64,000 bases of DNA from Taenia hydatigena (lineage: Eukaryota > Platyhelminthes > Cestoda > Cyclophyllidea > Taeniidae): positions 5,373,114-5,437,113 of the forward strand of contig JADWOT020000008.1 of the NCBI GenBank assembly GCA_036345935.2. Direction: 5' to 3'. The notes under the pieces are model-generated. The model was not told the origin of the DNA, did not search any database, and saw only the letters and a list, made by a program, of their open reading frames with translations. Positions 36,301-47,806 of the stretch are shown here, piece after piece; position 1 is the first letter of the stretch, and each line of letters opens with the position of its first letter. Both the position numbers and the translations under genes were made by a program.

Positions 36301-39300
36301 CCCATATACGCGACATCTCGGTCTCCACACCTAAGCTCACAAGCCACGCTTGCTCAGCACATTTAATAGAGGGAAGACGGATTATATTGAAATGGGGAGG
36401 GTGAAGATAGCTGGCATCACAGTGGAACGATTAAACGCTCTGAGTGGTGGTGGTGGTGGTGGTGGTGGTGGTAGTAGATTTGCAGCTGACGCTCTAATAC
36501 AAAAGGACTAACGTGGTGGCAACAACAGCGGTAGAGTGCAAATTCTAGTCAAAATTAGCCCGGGTCTACCAAGTGTTGCACTTGTAGAGTTATCAGTACA
36601 ACTGCGCAGCTGAACTCCAGTTTTGGCTAATAGAAGTGAAGGAAACTGATCATCATTCGTAGGACTTCATATTCAACAAAACAACAAGCACATTAAAACA
36701 ACAAAATACCATTTTTAAGTGATCTTTCACCTTTCAAGACTTAATTAATTGCCAAGGAAAAGTATCGACCCAGACATAAACAATTTCTGATGAAGCCAGA
36801 ACAAATAACCACACGAACTTGCGTAGAGGAGAGCGGCGGACTGGCGGAGTGTGGCCGCTGTCGAGAGCGAAGACGCTGACTGGGACATCCATTTTGATGA
36901 TTCTGTTGGGGCGCAGCATCGGCAGAGGAGGAGGCGGCAGCGGTGTCGGCGAGGGAGGAACAGGGCAGATCAAAAAGAATCCCTCCACCTCCAAGGGTGA
37001 TACCACCAGAGGCCGCAGCGGAGAGATACTCAGCTCGCGCCTCCGCATTCACCGGCAGCACGCGAAGGCGACGAGCCAGACGAGGGGTCATGCGTCGTCG
37101 CTCCCCACCGTTTGTCGCGGGCAACGCCACCGCCTCACCGAGGGTAAGCAGATCAAAGTAGTAGCGTGCGTAGACCGCCGGTGGTACGCCTGTGTTAAAC
37201 TGCAACAGGCTCAGTGTATGCCTTTCCAGGTCGTTCCTATGGTTGTGGGAAGGCGAGAGTGAAAATGAGCGCCCACATGGTTACAAGGTTTAAGAGAAAA
37301 CATGATGGTAGCGCGAAGACATTTATTACTACAATAAATAATTAGGCTCTTCTAAGAATGACGACGATCGCGACATAAGTCGTGCGGACAACCACCAACC
37401 ACTGTTTTTTGTGATGGTAATCAAGACCACCACCGACAGGTTTGATGGTCGCAGTGTTTATGCAATAGACACCGAATTGGGCGTTGAACACACGCGCAGT
37501 ATTCGATCATGCGGTGAAATTCCAAAGTCACGTCAATTTTTACGGTGGCTCGTGGTATTTACCACACGAACGATAATTCCAAACCTGCACACCACTAATA
37601 TTTGCGCTTGCTGCACACAGACTTGAAGCCAACGATCCGGATTTTAAGGCATTGAAGGGGCATAGTGAAGCATGCTTCTGACCCGACCAAGACCGGCGGG
37701 GTAATACAAATCTCCTCACAATACTTTACTGTTTTACTTCAAAATTCTGTGTGTCCAAAGCGTATGCTGTGCCCTCCCACAAGCAATCCAAACAACAATT
37801 TGACTTGGCACTGCGGGCGTGCTGTGTGGTAATAACCGGATAGATGCAATTCCTCATCCAGTGTGGATTCCCGAAAGAAAAATAAAATTTTACGAGTGAG
37901 GTTACGCAATAAGCACTTTGACATGGGCACTCAATTCTACCGAGGTGCTGTAGTCCGAAATGGAAAAGAGTGAATGGCCACCACCACTTGTATCACCGAA
38001 TCAAGACCATGCTGATCTGACGTTTGAGATTAGTAAGAATTGCCAGTTAATTAGATCACCAATCACCAGTCAAAGGGAGAAAAAACAATGTGCATACCAC
38101 AGGAAAAACTGAGTCACAGCATTTTTAACCCCCCTTCAGCCCAAATAACAGCTTAGCATTCACCGTGGCGCCGCCTTTTAAGTTGAGGTGGACACTTGGA
38201 AATGTCACCAACTGCCAAACCAAAGGCAAACAGTTTTTTTGGGGGGAGAAAAAAAAAGGATGTGCATGCATGGGATTGCCTCCCGATGCACTGAACGCGC
38301 AATGACTGCAATAAAACGTCCAAATGCTTGTTACATTACATAGGACATCAACCTTAATTATTTGCATCGCAAATCGCAGTCGAGGAGATGGTAGGTCAGG
38401 TTGTAGCCACCTTTCGTCATTCCACCCCCAAATTCACCATTAGAGCACAAAAAACCTAACTGTTTACACACAACAGCCTCCATTTGCAAAAAAAATCAAA
38501 GTCTAAGACTAACAGTCATGAGAGTGCGAGGCTGGTGTGTTCACACTCTTTAAAATGAAATCAACCATGGAGACGCAACCTCTAGAGACTTGAAATAGAC
38601 TGGGGAGTAGATCGTGCTCTGCCAATGGGCGACAAGGCCTCCGGACAATGCCAGCAGCTCCCTAGCACCTCTGCATGTCAGTAAATCCGGCTGTGCGTTC
38701 TTTCACCTTCGTGGAAGCGTCGAGGCGGAGCACATGACCCAATGAGGGGGGTGAGCAGGATCAGAAAGAAGTCGACCAACCCCAACAAAGTGGTCGAATG
38801 GAATTTGAATGCAAAAAAAGAAGAAAACACCTCCACAGCCAACTTTGATAGGACACATAGCCACTTTTGTGAGAGTGGAACAAATGTTCACAAAGTGGTG
38901 CACTTTCGCGATATTTACAATCGCCATAATTTTGTAAGGAAATACGCAACCATTAGAAGCTACTGATAATAGAAGCAAACAAAATTTTACCATTTGTTTG
39001 GATGATTAGCAATTCGATTTAAAAGCACAGGCAGACCTTTTGCGTGACTTAAATAAGTCCCGCTCCTTTTGGCTCGTGCTTGTGGACCGAAATGACGGAC
39101 GCGTAAAGAGGCAATGGTAAGGAGTAAGAAAGGAGGAGCTATAGCAAACTTTATGGCTGAATATTAAATATGCATCATCGGTGGAGCATTATGTGGTCTA
39201 CTTTTTACACGACTGTTTTATTTCCTTGGGACTTGAAGCTTAAACCCGGCCACAATGGCTGCGTTTAATTAAGCCACGGCAAAACACACACACACACACA

Positions 39301-42300
39301 GTTTGTATCGGAGTGGGATCGGTGTCTAAATATTTACCACGGAATCACGGGTGCAGAAACAGTGAGAATCCAAACATCACTTGCGAACAATTAATAAACT
39401 AAACGGTTGCAAAGTAAACGATGGTGGACACTTGTAAGCTAGCCGTGAGGACAGATGAACTGGAGGTATCAGAGAGTAAAACTGTTTTTGGTGTTTGGAG
39501 GACGATGCGAAGGTGCGAGGCAAGATGCGGACCACCTGGTTGACAGACTTAACCCGTGTCAGCTCTTGCGTGCATGAACGCTGGTGATAAGTTCTGTGAA
39601 CCGGCAAAAGTGACGCCCTGATCAACAGGTAACAATGGTTCGCTTTTGTTCAAGTCAAGAACGCCAATTATCGTCCACCTCCCTTTGGAGTGGTGCTGAA
39701 ACCAGCTAGAGACTCCTGTGCTCTCTGGTAACAGATCGAGGACGGTCCACGGTCACCGGATAGCAAAAAGACGAATTCCACTGCTTTTATTGCCGAGAAA
39801 AACTAAATAAAATTTTCCAAGGAACAAGGATGCATAACATCTGTTTTGCTATTTTAAACCCAACCAATCTGTTTGTGATGCAATTTGGGCAACCAGTTAT
39901 CGGAGAACGAACATCTGTCACATATATGTGACTCGGGTAGCAAATGTGCTGAACGTAAAACCAGATTTTCCTGACCAGTAAGCTTCAACACCAAATTTCC
40001 AGCCAAATATGTGAGCACCTCGAAATGTCAAAAAATGGATTGTTTTTTTTGCTAGGGGAAGATTTGACTAATCAATGAGAAGACAAAGCAAAGAACTTGA
40101 GATACCAGTCCTGGTAGACGAACTTAGTGATAAGACAGGATCGAATATCAATGCTGCGACAAGATGAAAGAACCTCTCAAACAAGGGAGACTGCCAGAAT
40201 TATTGAAGCCAAAATTAAGCCACGACAATGGATGCACTACAATAAAACTCATCCGCATGGGATGCATTCAAGCTCAACAATATTAATTGGAAAATATTTT
40301 TCCCATCCTCCTTTTTCCCAGAACAGTGACAAAAAAGCAGATGAGAACGCAGCTGTGGCACCGAACCATTCTGGTGCGCGTGGTTCGAGTTTTCTGCTGC
40401 GCGCAGAAACGCGGTCGCTGAGTGGTTAGGCGACCGTCCAGCAGTCGAGTCTCCACCAATCGGCTGCACTAAAAAGTTGACATGCAAAGTGAACGTCCCC
40501 CCCTCCCCTCCCTTCCCTTTGCCCTTTCCTACTACTTAATGGAAGCATCAGTCTTTCAATAGGCCCCACATTAGGTCGAGCGTACCGCCATCACCAGCCC
40601 CACGAATGACGCAGACCCTTCGAATGCGATCTAGAGGCTCCTTTGTTGCCGAGTTTGGAATGGATCAGAATTTGAGCAGATTTTATGCTTTTTAACTCTT
40701 GGAAAGTGATATTAAGCAAGTTCATCAAATTCTGGTGGTCAAAACTTTATCAGTGACCGGAGGATGGCTTAGGCTATCCAAATGGTACTTGTTAGAAAGA
40801 GTAACAATGGAGAAAAAAAAGTTCAAAGTTGAATATGTGCATCACATTGCGATAACACGGTACATCTGCACCTTATGAAGAACAAAAACAGGTGAAGGGT
40901 TTTTCGATCAAGTGGAGGGATTCAAAACCTCTGGAACAAAAATGGGCGCGTATGATAACCGTGATATCTGACTGAAGAGCAGTTTTGAAAAGAGAAGACA
41001 AACAGTCCAGACGTACAAGCATCGGAAAATAAGTCCAGCAAACTACACAAACTGATGAAGTCGAATAGTGTAGTTGGTAATGATTTATGAGAAATGCGGT
41101 AGGTGCATGATCACCAAAGCTAGAGAAATGCATTGTTTACAAATGTCCAGTCGGCTGATTGTTTCGGGATGTGGAGACTAGATTTTTTGCGTCGAATAAA
41201 CAACGACGTTCATATGATAAAACGGAGTTGAAAGTCAACTATTTTTAATTTAAAAGGTTTGAATGATCGACAAAGCAGAAAAGAGGAAATTTGCGGGGTG
41301 TGAATCATACAATTAAGGTTTAGTGGGAAGCACAACTAATCACTTCGATGAGTAGCAGCACCGATAAGATCCAGGTAACATCGAGTGTCCGTATGTGAAG
41401 GAGTACATCCGGATGATCAGTAGAGAGGATAATATTACAAGTTTCTGCTAAGAATCTAAGGGGTCAAACACGTCCATTCGTGGCCTATCCACCCTAAATT
41501 TTCACCAAGACACCAACTGAGAAGTCTATTTTGATTCCTGAACGATCCTAACAGTATTACACATTTCTGACACATCCAAAGATGACAGTCAACCTCAAAT
41601 AATGCATAGAATGCGATCGGAGAGGGAGGTTACTGGCCAGAGGTTATTATTTTATTCATAAAGCTGATGAAAGCATACACCACATGACACTGACAATGGG
41701 GTAATGAGAACATAGCAAATTATTACAAGCCACTAATAGAAGGCGCACATCTCGAGAACAATTGATATAATAAAACTGAAGGGAATCATTATGCATGGAT
41801 CACCTCAATTTCATTGGTTAAGAAGACAAAATTATCTACTTACAAATCATCAACATGGACATCTTTGAGGAGCTGACAGTAGTCGGCATTCCAGACAGCT
41901 TGGTCATCAAGAACTTTGGAAGCAATTAGGATGCAGGCCAACAGCTGACGACGCCAAGACCACGCCACGACACACATTTCGAGGCTACTGATTAGGCGCT
42001 CCAAATAAACCTGAGGACAAAATTATGCATTAGGCACATTTGGATGAGAATCATACTGATCGTCCCTGCTTACAAGAGATACGATTGCACTTTCAGCTGT
42101 GAGGAGCGAGGAGGAGAATAAGCGATTGAGAAAATATAATATTTGGTGTTGAAAGCGAAGACCAATGTAGGGAGATTCATCTGGCGAGAAGTGTGAATCC
42201 ACCTGACAGTAGGAAGACATTAACTGAAAGGGAAGAAATTATAAGCAAAGAAATTAGAGTGGCCTCTGTGTTAAAGTGGTCCTTTGTCCGTTACATGTAG

Positions 42301-43179
42301 CCTCAACTCACTCGGAAAGGAAGTCCTAATCGACATCAAAATACTTTATTATGATGGTTTGTTAATTTCCCAATTGATGCAATAACCAAGAGACTTACAA
42401 ATAAAGGATGGACTCGTTCGTCGTAAATCTCGTAGACCTCCCTGTAAATTTCAGGTCCGATGGAGCACTCATTTTCCATATTATAAGTGGAAGTTAGGCT
42501 AGGCGATTGATCAGAGTGGCAAATAATGAGAGGGTCTTGATCAGCTGAACAAGGGTTAACAAAGTCTTTTTGACTTCGCATTCTTTCAGATTTTATTAGC
42601 GAGCATACTGCGACAGAGATGCAGTGTAAAATCAGCTTTGAATCTGGTTTCGACAAGCAACCTTCACCTATGTACACAGAACCGCAGGAGCTCCATCGCT
42701 GCAGTCCTTTTTTAAGATGTTTCACATTATCTCTGCTTGCCAGGTGAAGCATCTGTACAAATAATGGTTCAAGAATAGAAGTTTCCATACCTTCTGCAAC
42801 GGAGAGCTTTGATTGATTGAACGCAAAATCGAGTGCAGAAAGAGTGTTGTATTGGAAGCATTTAATGAAGGATTGTAGTCGATGTCTAAGGAGCATCAAA
42901 ATATTGCTTAAAAATACCTTCAGGCTCTCGTTCGCTTATGTGCTGCACAGATGTATCCGATAGGGAAGGCCTGGCCTTTGGACAATAGGACAAGAAACGT
43001 TGGCAACTGTCATCATATGAAAGAATTTGCGGTTGAACCAATGTAGTTGCAGGAGGGTAAAACGCTCCATGATTTGTGAACTGAAAACGTGACTGACATG
43101 CTGTTTCTGGGATAAGATCAACCTCTGAATTTGTAAAGCTTGTCCAAGACAAGCGGCAGCAGACCAGTCGATTTCCCAT
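33392..43179 (-). CDS. CCNY: Cyclin-Y, seven exons, about 609 residues
   Basis: Membrane-anchored cyclin that activates CDK14/CDK16 and primes the Wnt co-receptor LRP6. Exons join in phase: 42918-43179, 42791-42885, 42399-42752, 42074-42223, 41844-42010, 36819-37236, 33392-33775. It starts MGNRLVCC: Gly2 for N-myristoylation and Cys7-Cys8 for palmitoylation, as in animal Cyclin-Y. Conserved blocks follow: [33 protein letters not shown], then the cyclin box [15 protein letters not shown] / [11 protein letters not shown] / [20 protein letters not shown] / [12 protein letters not shown], and [20 protein letters not shown]. After about residue 400 the protein departs from vertebrate Cyclin-Y (341 residues): RPHSASPP resembles the 14-3-3 site near the human C-terminus, then a long Ser/Gly/His-rich tail. 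The last exon is placed by phase only and is less certain (about 0.6). Introns grow from 32 bp to 4.6 kb along the gene. Confidence 0.92.
36444..36473. repeat. (GTG)n trinucleotide tract
   Basis: About ten GTG units inside the Cyclin-Y intron between exons 6 and 7. No coding role. Confidence 0.85.
39284..39300. repeat. (CA)n dinucleotide tract
   Basis: A run of eight CA units in the 4.6-kb Cyclin-Y intron. The rest of this intron (37237-41843) holds no recognised exon on either strand. Confidence 0.85.
40362..40458 (+). ncRNA. Three tandem hairpins with tRNA-like A- and B-box
   Basis: Three perfect 7-bp stems follow one another: CGAACCA/TGGTTCG (40362-40387), TTTCTGC/GCAGAAA (40391-40409) and CGGTCGC/GCGACCG (40412-40436). 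The third encloses TGAGTGGTTAG, as in a tRNA-Ser/Leu D-arm. Ten bases on, AGTCGAGTCTCC resembles a T-arm/B-box. No anticodon arm fits between them, so it is not an intact tRNA; a tRNA-derived SINE head, a decayed tRNA, or a structured RNA are all possible. It lies in a Cyclin-Y intron, antisense to that gene. Confidence 0.35.
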
Positions 43180-46100
43180 GTCTGGAGAAAAATGTACAGG
43201 TCCCCAATTATATAAGCCTTAGATGTAAATATCTAGCTAAAAACAAGATTGCGCTACATTGAAATTCACGGATGCAGAACAGACCACACCAAACAATGCA
43301 ACGCAACCCATCAATTAACTGCAAGATTCATGCATGTCCGAAACTTTGACCTTAAATGTTATGCGTTAAAAACAATTTAAGGTTGTCGCACTATATAGTA
43401 GTTTTTTGGCTAAATGATGCTCTGCACAATGTTTCTGAGGTCTCACATGTAGCTTTGATACAAAACCAATTATGGAGAAAACTGGTAAAATTTGGTTTTA
43501 TTTGTAAACAAAAAATAGGGGTTATAAAAATTTGTGGCATTATTATCATTCTTGGTAGGTGTAAAATTTTAATAGTGATTGCAATGGTTCCCATACATTA
43601 GGTTTGTACATTTTTGCCGGTCTGCTAGAAGCATTTCCACTAATATCAACCCACGGGGCATTCTAGTCAATCAGTTCTTTGATCCCGTAACGACCCTCCA
43701 AATTGTGTTCCAGATTCCACGCACGACTGGATTTTCACGTCACATGTTTCATCGAACGGGATGACGGTGCAGTGGCTTACAGTTCAGAGTTATTGGGAGT
43801 GGGGTGCCACACTAAAGAACAGCGTGCCTTCATTGTCGAGCAATTTTTCGAGAACGATTAGAATTTGGCAGTTATAGTTCTCTCTTTCGATACAAAACAT
43901 GGGCAAATCGCGGTTTAGCTTTGTCAAGTGTGAAGAGTTTAGTTAAGGGATTTAAGGAGGCTGTGAATTGGCGATGCAAAACACACTAGCCGCCTTTTAA
44001 TGGATCATTCAATAAGAAATGCTGAAGCAATTTGTAAGAGCGCGTCACTGCAATTAAGAAGTAAACACATCGAGAAGCTCTCTGCAGAGTATCTCTACAA
44101 GAGACTTGCCCATTCACACTGGAAAAGTTGAATTCACTCAATAATCAAGGCCGACCTACCACGCCCATGCCTTGAAGAAGGGAAGCGAGCACTAAATCAT
44201 TGAAGTTTCAACCACACTCATGCAAAACAGTCACCAATGATTTCAACCAGAGCACGCATGCACCACCACAGCTGTGGAAATCATTTACTCACCACGCTAT
44301 TTTGTGCCTACTTCATAAACCAACAAGGAGATTTTTGTAACCTTGTCTTTTCTATAAGATTTCCAGAATGTAAGGTGAGACCCCCAGACATTACTAGGCA
44401 ATCGAAATAGGTCAGCTGTGAGGCAGTTTTTCGCAATAAAGTGCATCCACGCCCATGGCTGTGCCACGAGTGCTTTGAAGATCTTAACACCCAAAACTGG
44501 AGTCGTGACTTAGCTCAGCAGATCTCTTACGAATCGCTGTGCTGTGGGAGGCCTTCCCAATCCACCTATTAGCACTATTTCAATCTGAGATTGAGCAGAT
44601 TTTTAGAAATTGACATCATGATACAATCTTTAATGCACTTTGCTTGTTTATAAGGGTAGTTTACGACCCAGACCAACCCTTATTTGCTTCCTCAGCCCGT
44701 ACTGATTCTTGTAAAACCCCTGATAAACAGGCTATTTTCCCAGGTCAAGCGAGAAAGTGCAGGGCGCGAAGGCAATGGATGTAGATAAACTCGAAGAGAA
44801 AGTGGACGTCGAGTTTGATTAGGCGACATGTTTGCACTCTAAGCGTCAATTTTAGCCGGAGTGTGACGAACAGAATAAAGGAGGTCTCCACACCAAAACT
44901 CAGACGCTCTAGTAAAACAGGGGCTAAAGTTGCGCTAGTCCTTTGCAAAATATTAAACAGTGAAATTCAAGCTTGGAGAATCGCCGAAATGGGATAAAAT
45001 CTTCCTAATAACAAAACAATAGTGTAAAAGCTGACAAAAAGAATATATCACTTCCTTTTCCTAAAAAATGGGACGATTGGGAATTAACAATGAGCAAATG
45101 ATTGACACAGGATCAGATAAGCACCTCAGTATCACCCATTTCATGCAACTTGGGAAAAAGTCTTGACTAAGGCATAAAAATAGAGGACTTGATGGATAAA
45201 ATAAGTTTTCGCGAAGTAGGAGAAAGTCATCCCCGAGATAGGCACAAGTCACGCGTCTTATCGAGCCATCAGAGTGTCGTCACCCGCCAACAGGGCCAAC
45301 TACGCATCTATCGAGACATGCATTCCACTCATTCAAGGCCGTACATCGCAAGCGGAGTAATCGTGAGTGTAGCAACTGCACGAACACACGCCGCCTTTAC
45401 GGTCCACTATCAGAGTGACCATTCAGGCACCAGTGGGGATACGACAACGGCCGATCTCATGACTGCTCATCCTCATCTGTACATAAGCTGCCTCCGGTGT
45501 TGCGTAGAAGGGACTTTGGAGTTGCTAGTTCTTTACTGGGAGTTTTTGCGATGCCTCTCCCTGATCGAGCATTGATTGCGGAGGCGCGGCAATTGTCCTA
45601 TGCACTGTGTACGGGAGAATGCGTACATTGAAAAGAAACGGCAAAAGGGGTTATGAGTTGACAAGAAGCTGGAGAGGACCACAACGTTGCTGGCGCTTAG
45701 CACAACACATGAGATCTTGGAGTGCTGGTAGCTGGGGGAGATGCACTTCAACAGCAGACATTCAGTGGGGAAATCGATTGAGAAAGAGTAGAAGTGGCAA
45801 GAGTGAGCCACTAACTTATATGCTGACTGAATGATGCACGGGAAGATAAAGTACCTGTAGGTCGGGATTGCAATAGACCAGAAAAACCCAACTAACCAAC
45901 CCAACATTGCAGAAAATACGCTGGGAGACCCAACTCGGAACACTAACATGTGATTCTGAGGCCGCCGATCCATAACCAAGAGCAGGTAGACAATGGTGTG
46001 ATTTCATGTATCCTCAACAAGGTGAAGCAATAATCAACCCCATGTGGTGATTTGCCCTAAGGTCAGACAGGCACACACGTCCAAAAGAGGCCATAACGGA

Positions 46101-46433
46101 GAGGTTGCCTTTAATGGGAACACAACAGAGCGCAATTCACCGCTTCAGAGGCCTACCTTTCCCGTTACAATGGGGGTAGCTGCATTCTAAAAGTAGTCTG
46201 GAGGAATACACAAACCTGAGTAGAAACAATGAGAAGCCGCACTTGAAAGAAGCGACGACCAATCAACGTGAAGCCAAAACGTGATGGCGAAAGGGCAAGC
46301 ATGACCAAAGTGTCGGCCGAAATAATTTTAAGCAGGTTACAAAAATTGTTTTTGCGCCAAAAAACAGTGTTATCAGAGATGCAAAACGAGACTGAATTAA
46401 GGTAAAAAATTGGTATAAAATCGAAACTGTTCA
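43180..46433. other. Spacer upstream of Cyclin-Y, no recognised gene
   Basis: Contains the Cyclin-Y promoter region (minus, above 43179) and the 3' region of the SAYSD1-like gene. ORFs of up to about 150 codons occur on both strands near 45189-45979, but none shows a domain, a splice partner or codon bias that would support it. Confidence 0.5.
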
Positions 46434-47689
46434 TCAGATGACACGTGAATTGTCATAGTACCAGCCAGCAAGAATAGTGTTCGGCCGGAGAGCGCGACGC
46501 CGACCCTCCGTACCCCAAACATATAGCCAGTAGAGACAGGCGCAGACAAAGAAGACAGTACCGAAGCCCACGTTGAGGAGCGTTGCCCACAATAGCAAGG
46601 TGAAAGCCAGCTGCACACGCCAACTGTGTGAGAGCAGACGCCACCACCATGGCAGCTAAGGGCACAGAAAAAATGCCTCTATAATGTGAATATACCTAGT
46701 TCAGCTACATCTCTGACTACGTAGATACACTCAGCCCCTCGCTGGTGGCACAAAGTCCCGCTCAAGGCGTCTACACCACTGATTGCAATAAATTTACCCT
46801 TACATCCGAAATTGTACATGCCACCACATCTGCGAATAACTCATCACTGCCGCTGATCCCCAAATAGCCACTCAGACGATTGTCTGACCTACTTTTCCAC
46901 CCGTAGCCGTGCCTTGCTAGTCCCTCAGCCCCCCTATGCGTCGGTAGAAAGGTAATGTCTAGGTTCATATTCTTTTACGTTCTCCGGAGCAACTTGTGCG
47001 CAAAGCAATTGTGACCACGTACCAAGATTTCTTCGTCCTTATCCTTTGGTGGTGGGGGCTCATCACTCGGCTGCTTTGTAGGTTCTGCTTCGGAAGGCTT
47101 GGGTTGGGGTGCCTGGTCACCTCGAGATGCACGAAACTGTTCTAGTTCTTTGCGCAGCTTGTGGTAGGTGTTCTAAGCCCGAAAAACGACCATAGGTCAA
47201 ACTGCGACATAGACCAGGTCTATCCAGAATGCACCCAAACTTGACTCATGAGGCATCACATCAAAAAAGAGCCATTGTTGTAAAGTAACATGGAAGTCTC
47301 CCACTCTAAGCTTGCTAGGACAAAACCATAAACTGATTGACAGACGAAGTCTCCACACCGACCACGTGCTAGAAGTGACACGCACCTCTGAGTGCACAAT
47401 CTCCACAAGAACATACTGACATAAACTGATGCACTTTGATTACACAACTATGTTTACCAATGACATGTATCCCCGTTTACAAATATGACTAAATACTGGG
47501 ACCACAAAAGGACTGAAATTGGACGAAGCACACGCTGCTCCCCTCAAAAAACCCTGGTTCTTCCAAAGGATCATGCGATTATTGCGAGAAATGGGAAGGG
47601 AATAAAACACACTCAATCACCTTTTCCATTTCATTACGATTTATAACACCCGCGGTGCTGTTGCTACCCCAGCCCGCACCCGTTGCCAT
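46434..47689 (-). CDS. Small one-pass membrane protein, SAYSD1-like, 131 residues
   Basis: Three exons in phase: 47621-47689 (MATGAGWGSNSTAGVINRNE, then MEK), 47023-47172, 46434-46610. Exon 2 is charged and Pro-rich (KLRKELEQFRASRGDQ, then PSDEPPPPKDKDEE). Exon 3 has a single hydrophobic stretch of about 30 residues (LLLWATLLNVGFGTVFFVCA, then CLYWLYVWGTEGRR). The order 'EQFRA' helix, linker, LLW...FG..(F/Y)FV...L(Y/F)W.YV fits SAYSvFN-domain protein 1, an ER protein that senses translocon stalling. The signature SAYSVFN after the membrane span is not conserved; RPNTILA occupies its place, and the tail is shorter than the human one (183 residues in all). Identification is therefore tentative. 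It is transcribed divergently from CLP1 with only 117 bp between the two start codons. Confidence 0.55.
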
Positions 47690-47806
47690 TACCTTTCAGT
47701 TTATGTATTTATTATGAAATTAAAAACGCTTAAAGTGAGAAATTTAAGGCGTATTTACTTATTTTTTGTTTTTATGTGCTTAGACAGCGCTGCGCTAAAT
47801 CGAACT
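47690..47806. promoter_or_regulatory. 117-bp shared 5' region of a head-to-head gene pair
   Basis: The start codons of the minus-strand SAYSD1-like gene (47689) and of CLP1 (47807) face away from each other across 117 bp, which must carry both 5' ends, arguing for a bidirectional promoter. A T-rich tract ending in TTAG at 47783, 24 bp before the CLP1 ATG, looks like a splice acceptor without a visible upstream donor; this would suit spliced-leader trans-splicing, known in flatworms. Confidence 0.5.

Noticed and set aside
36819..37262. 147-codon plus-strand ORF
   Set aside because: Antisense shadow of Cyclin-Y exon 6, which carries the conserved YYFDL block.
45189..45979. Overlapping ORFs of 128 (plus) and 148 (minus) codons
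   Set aside because: No domain, no splice partner and no polyadenylation or start context; considered as a possible C-terminal exon of the SAYSD1-like gene, but no SAYSVFN-coding sequence was found.
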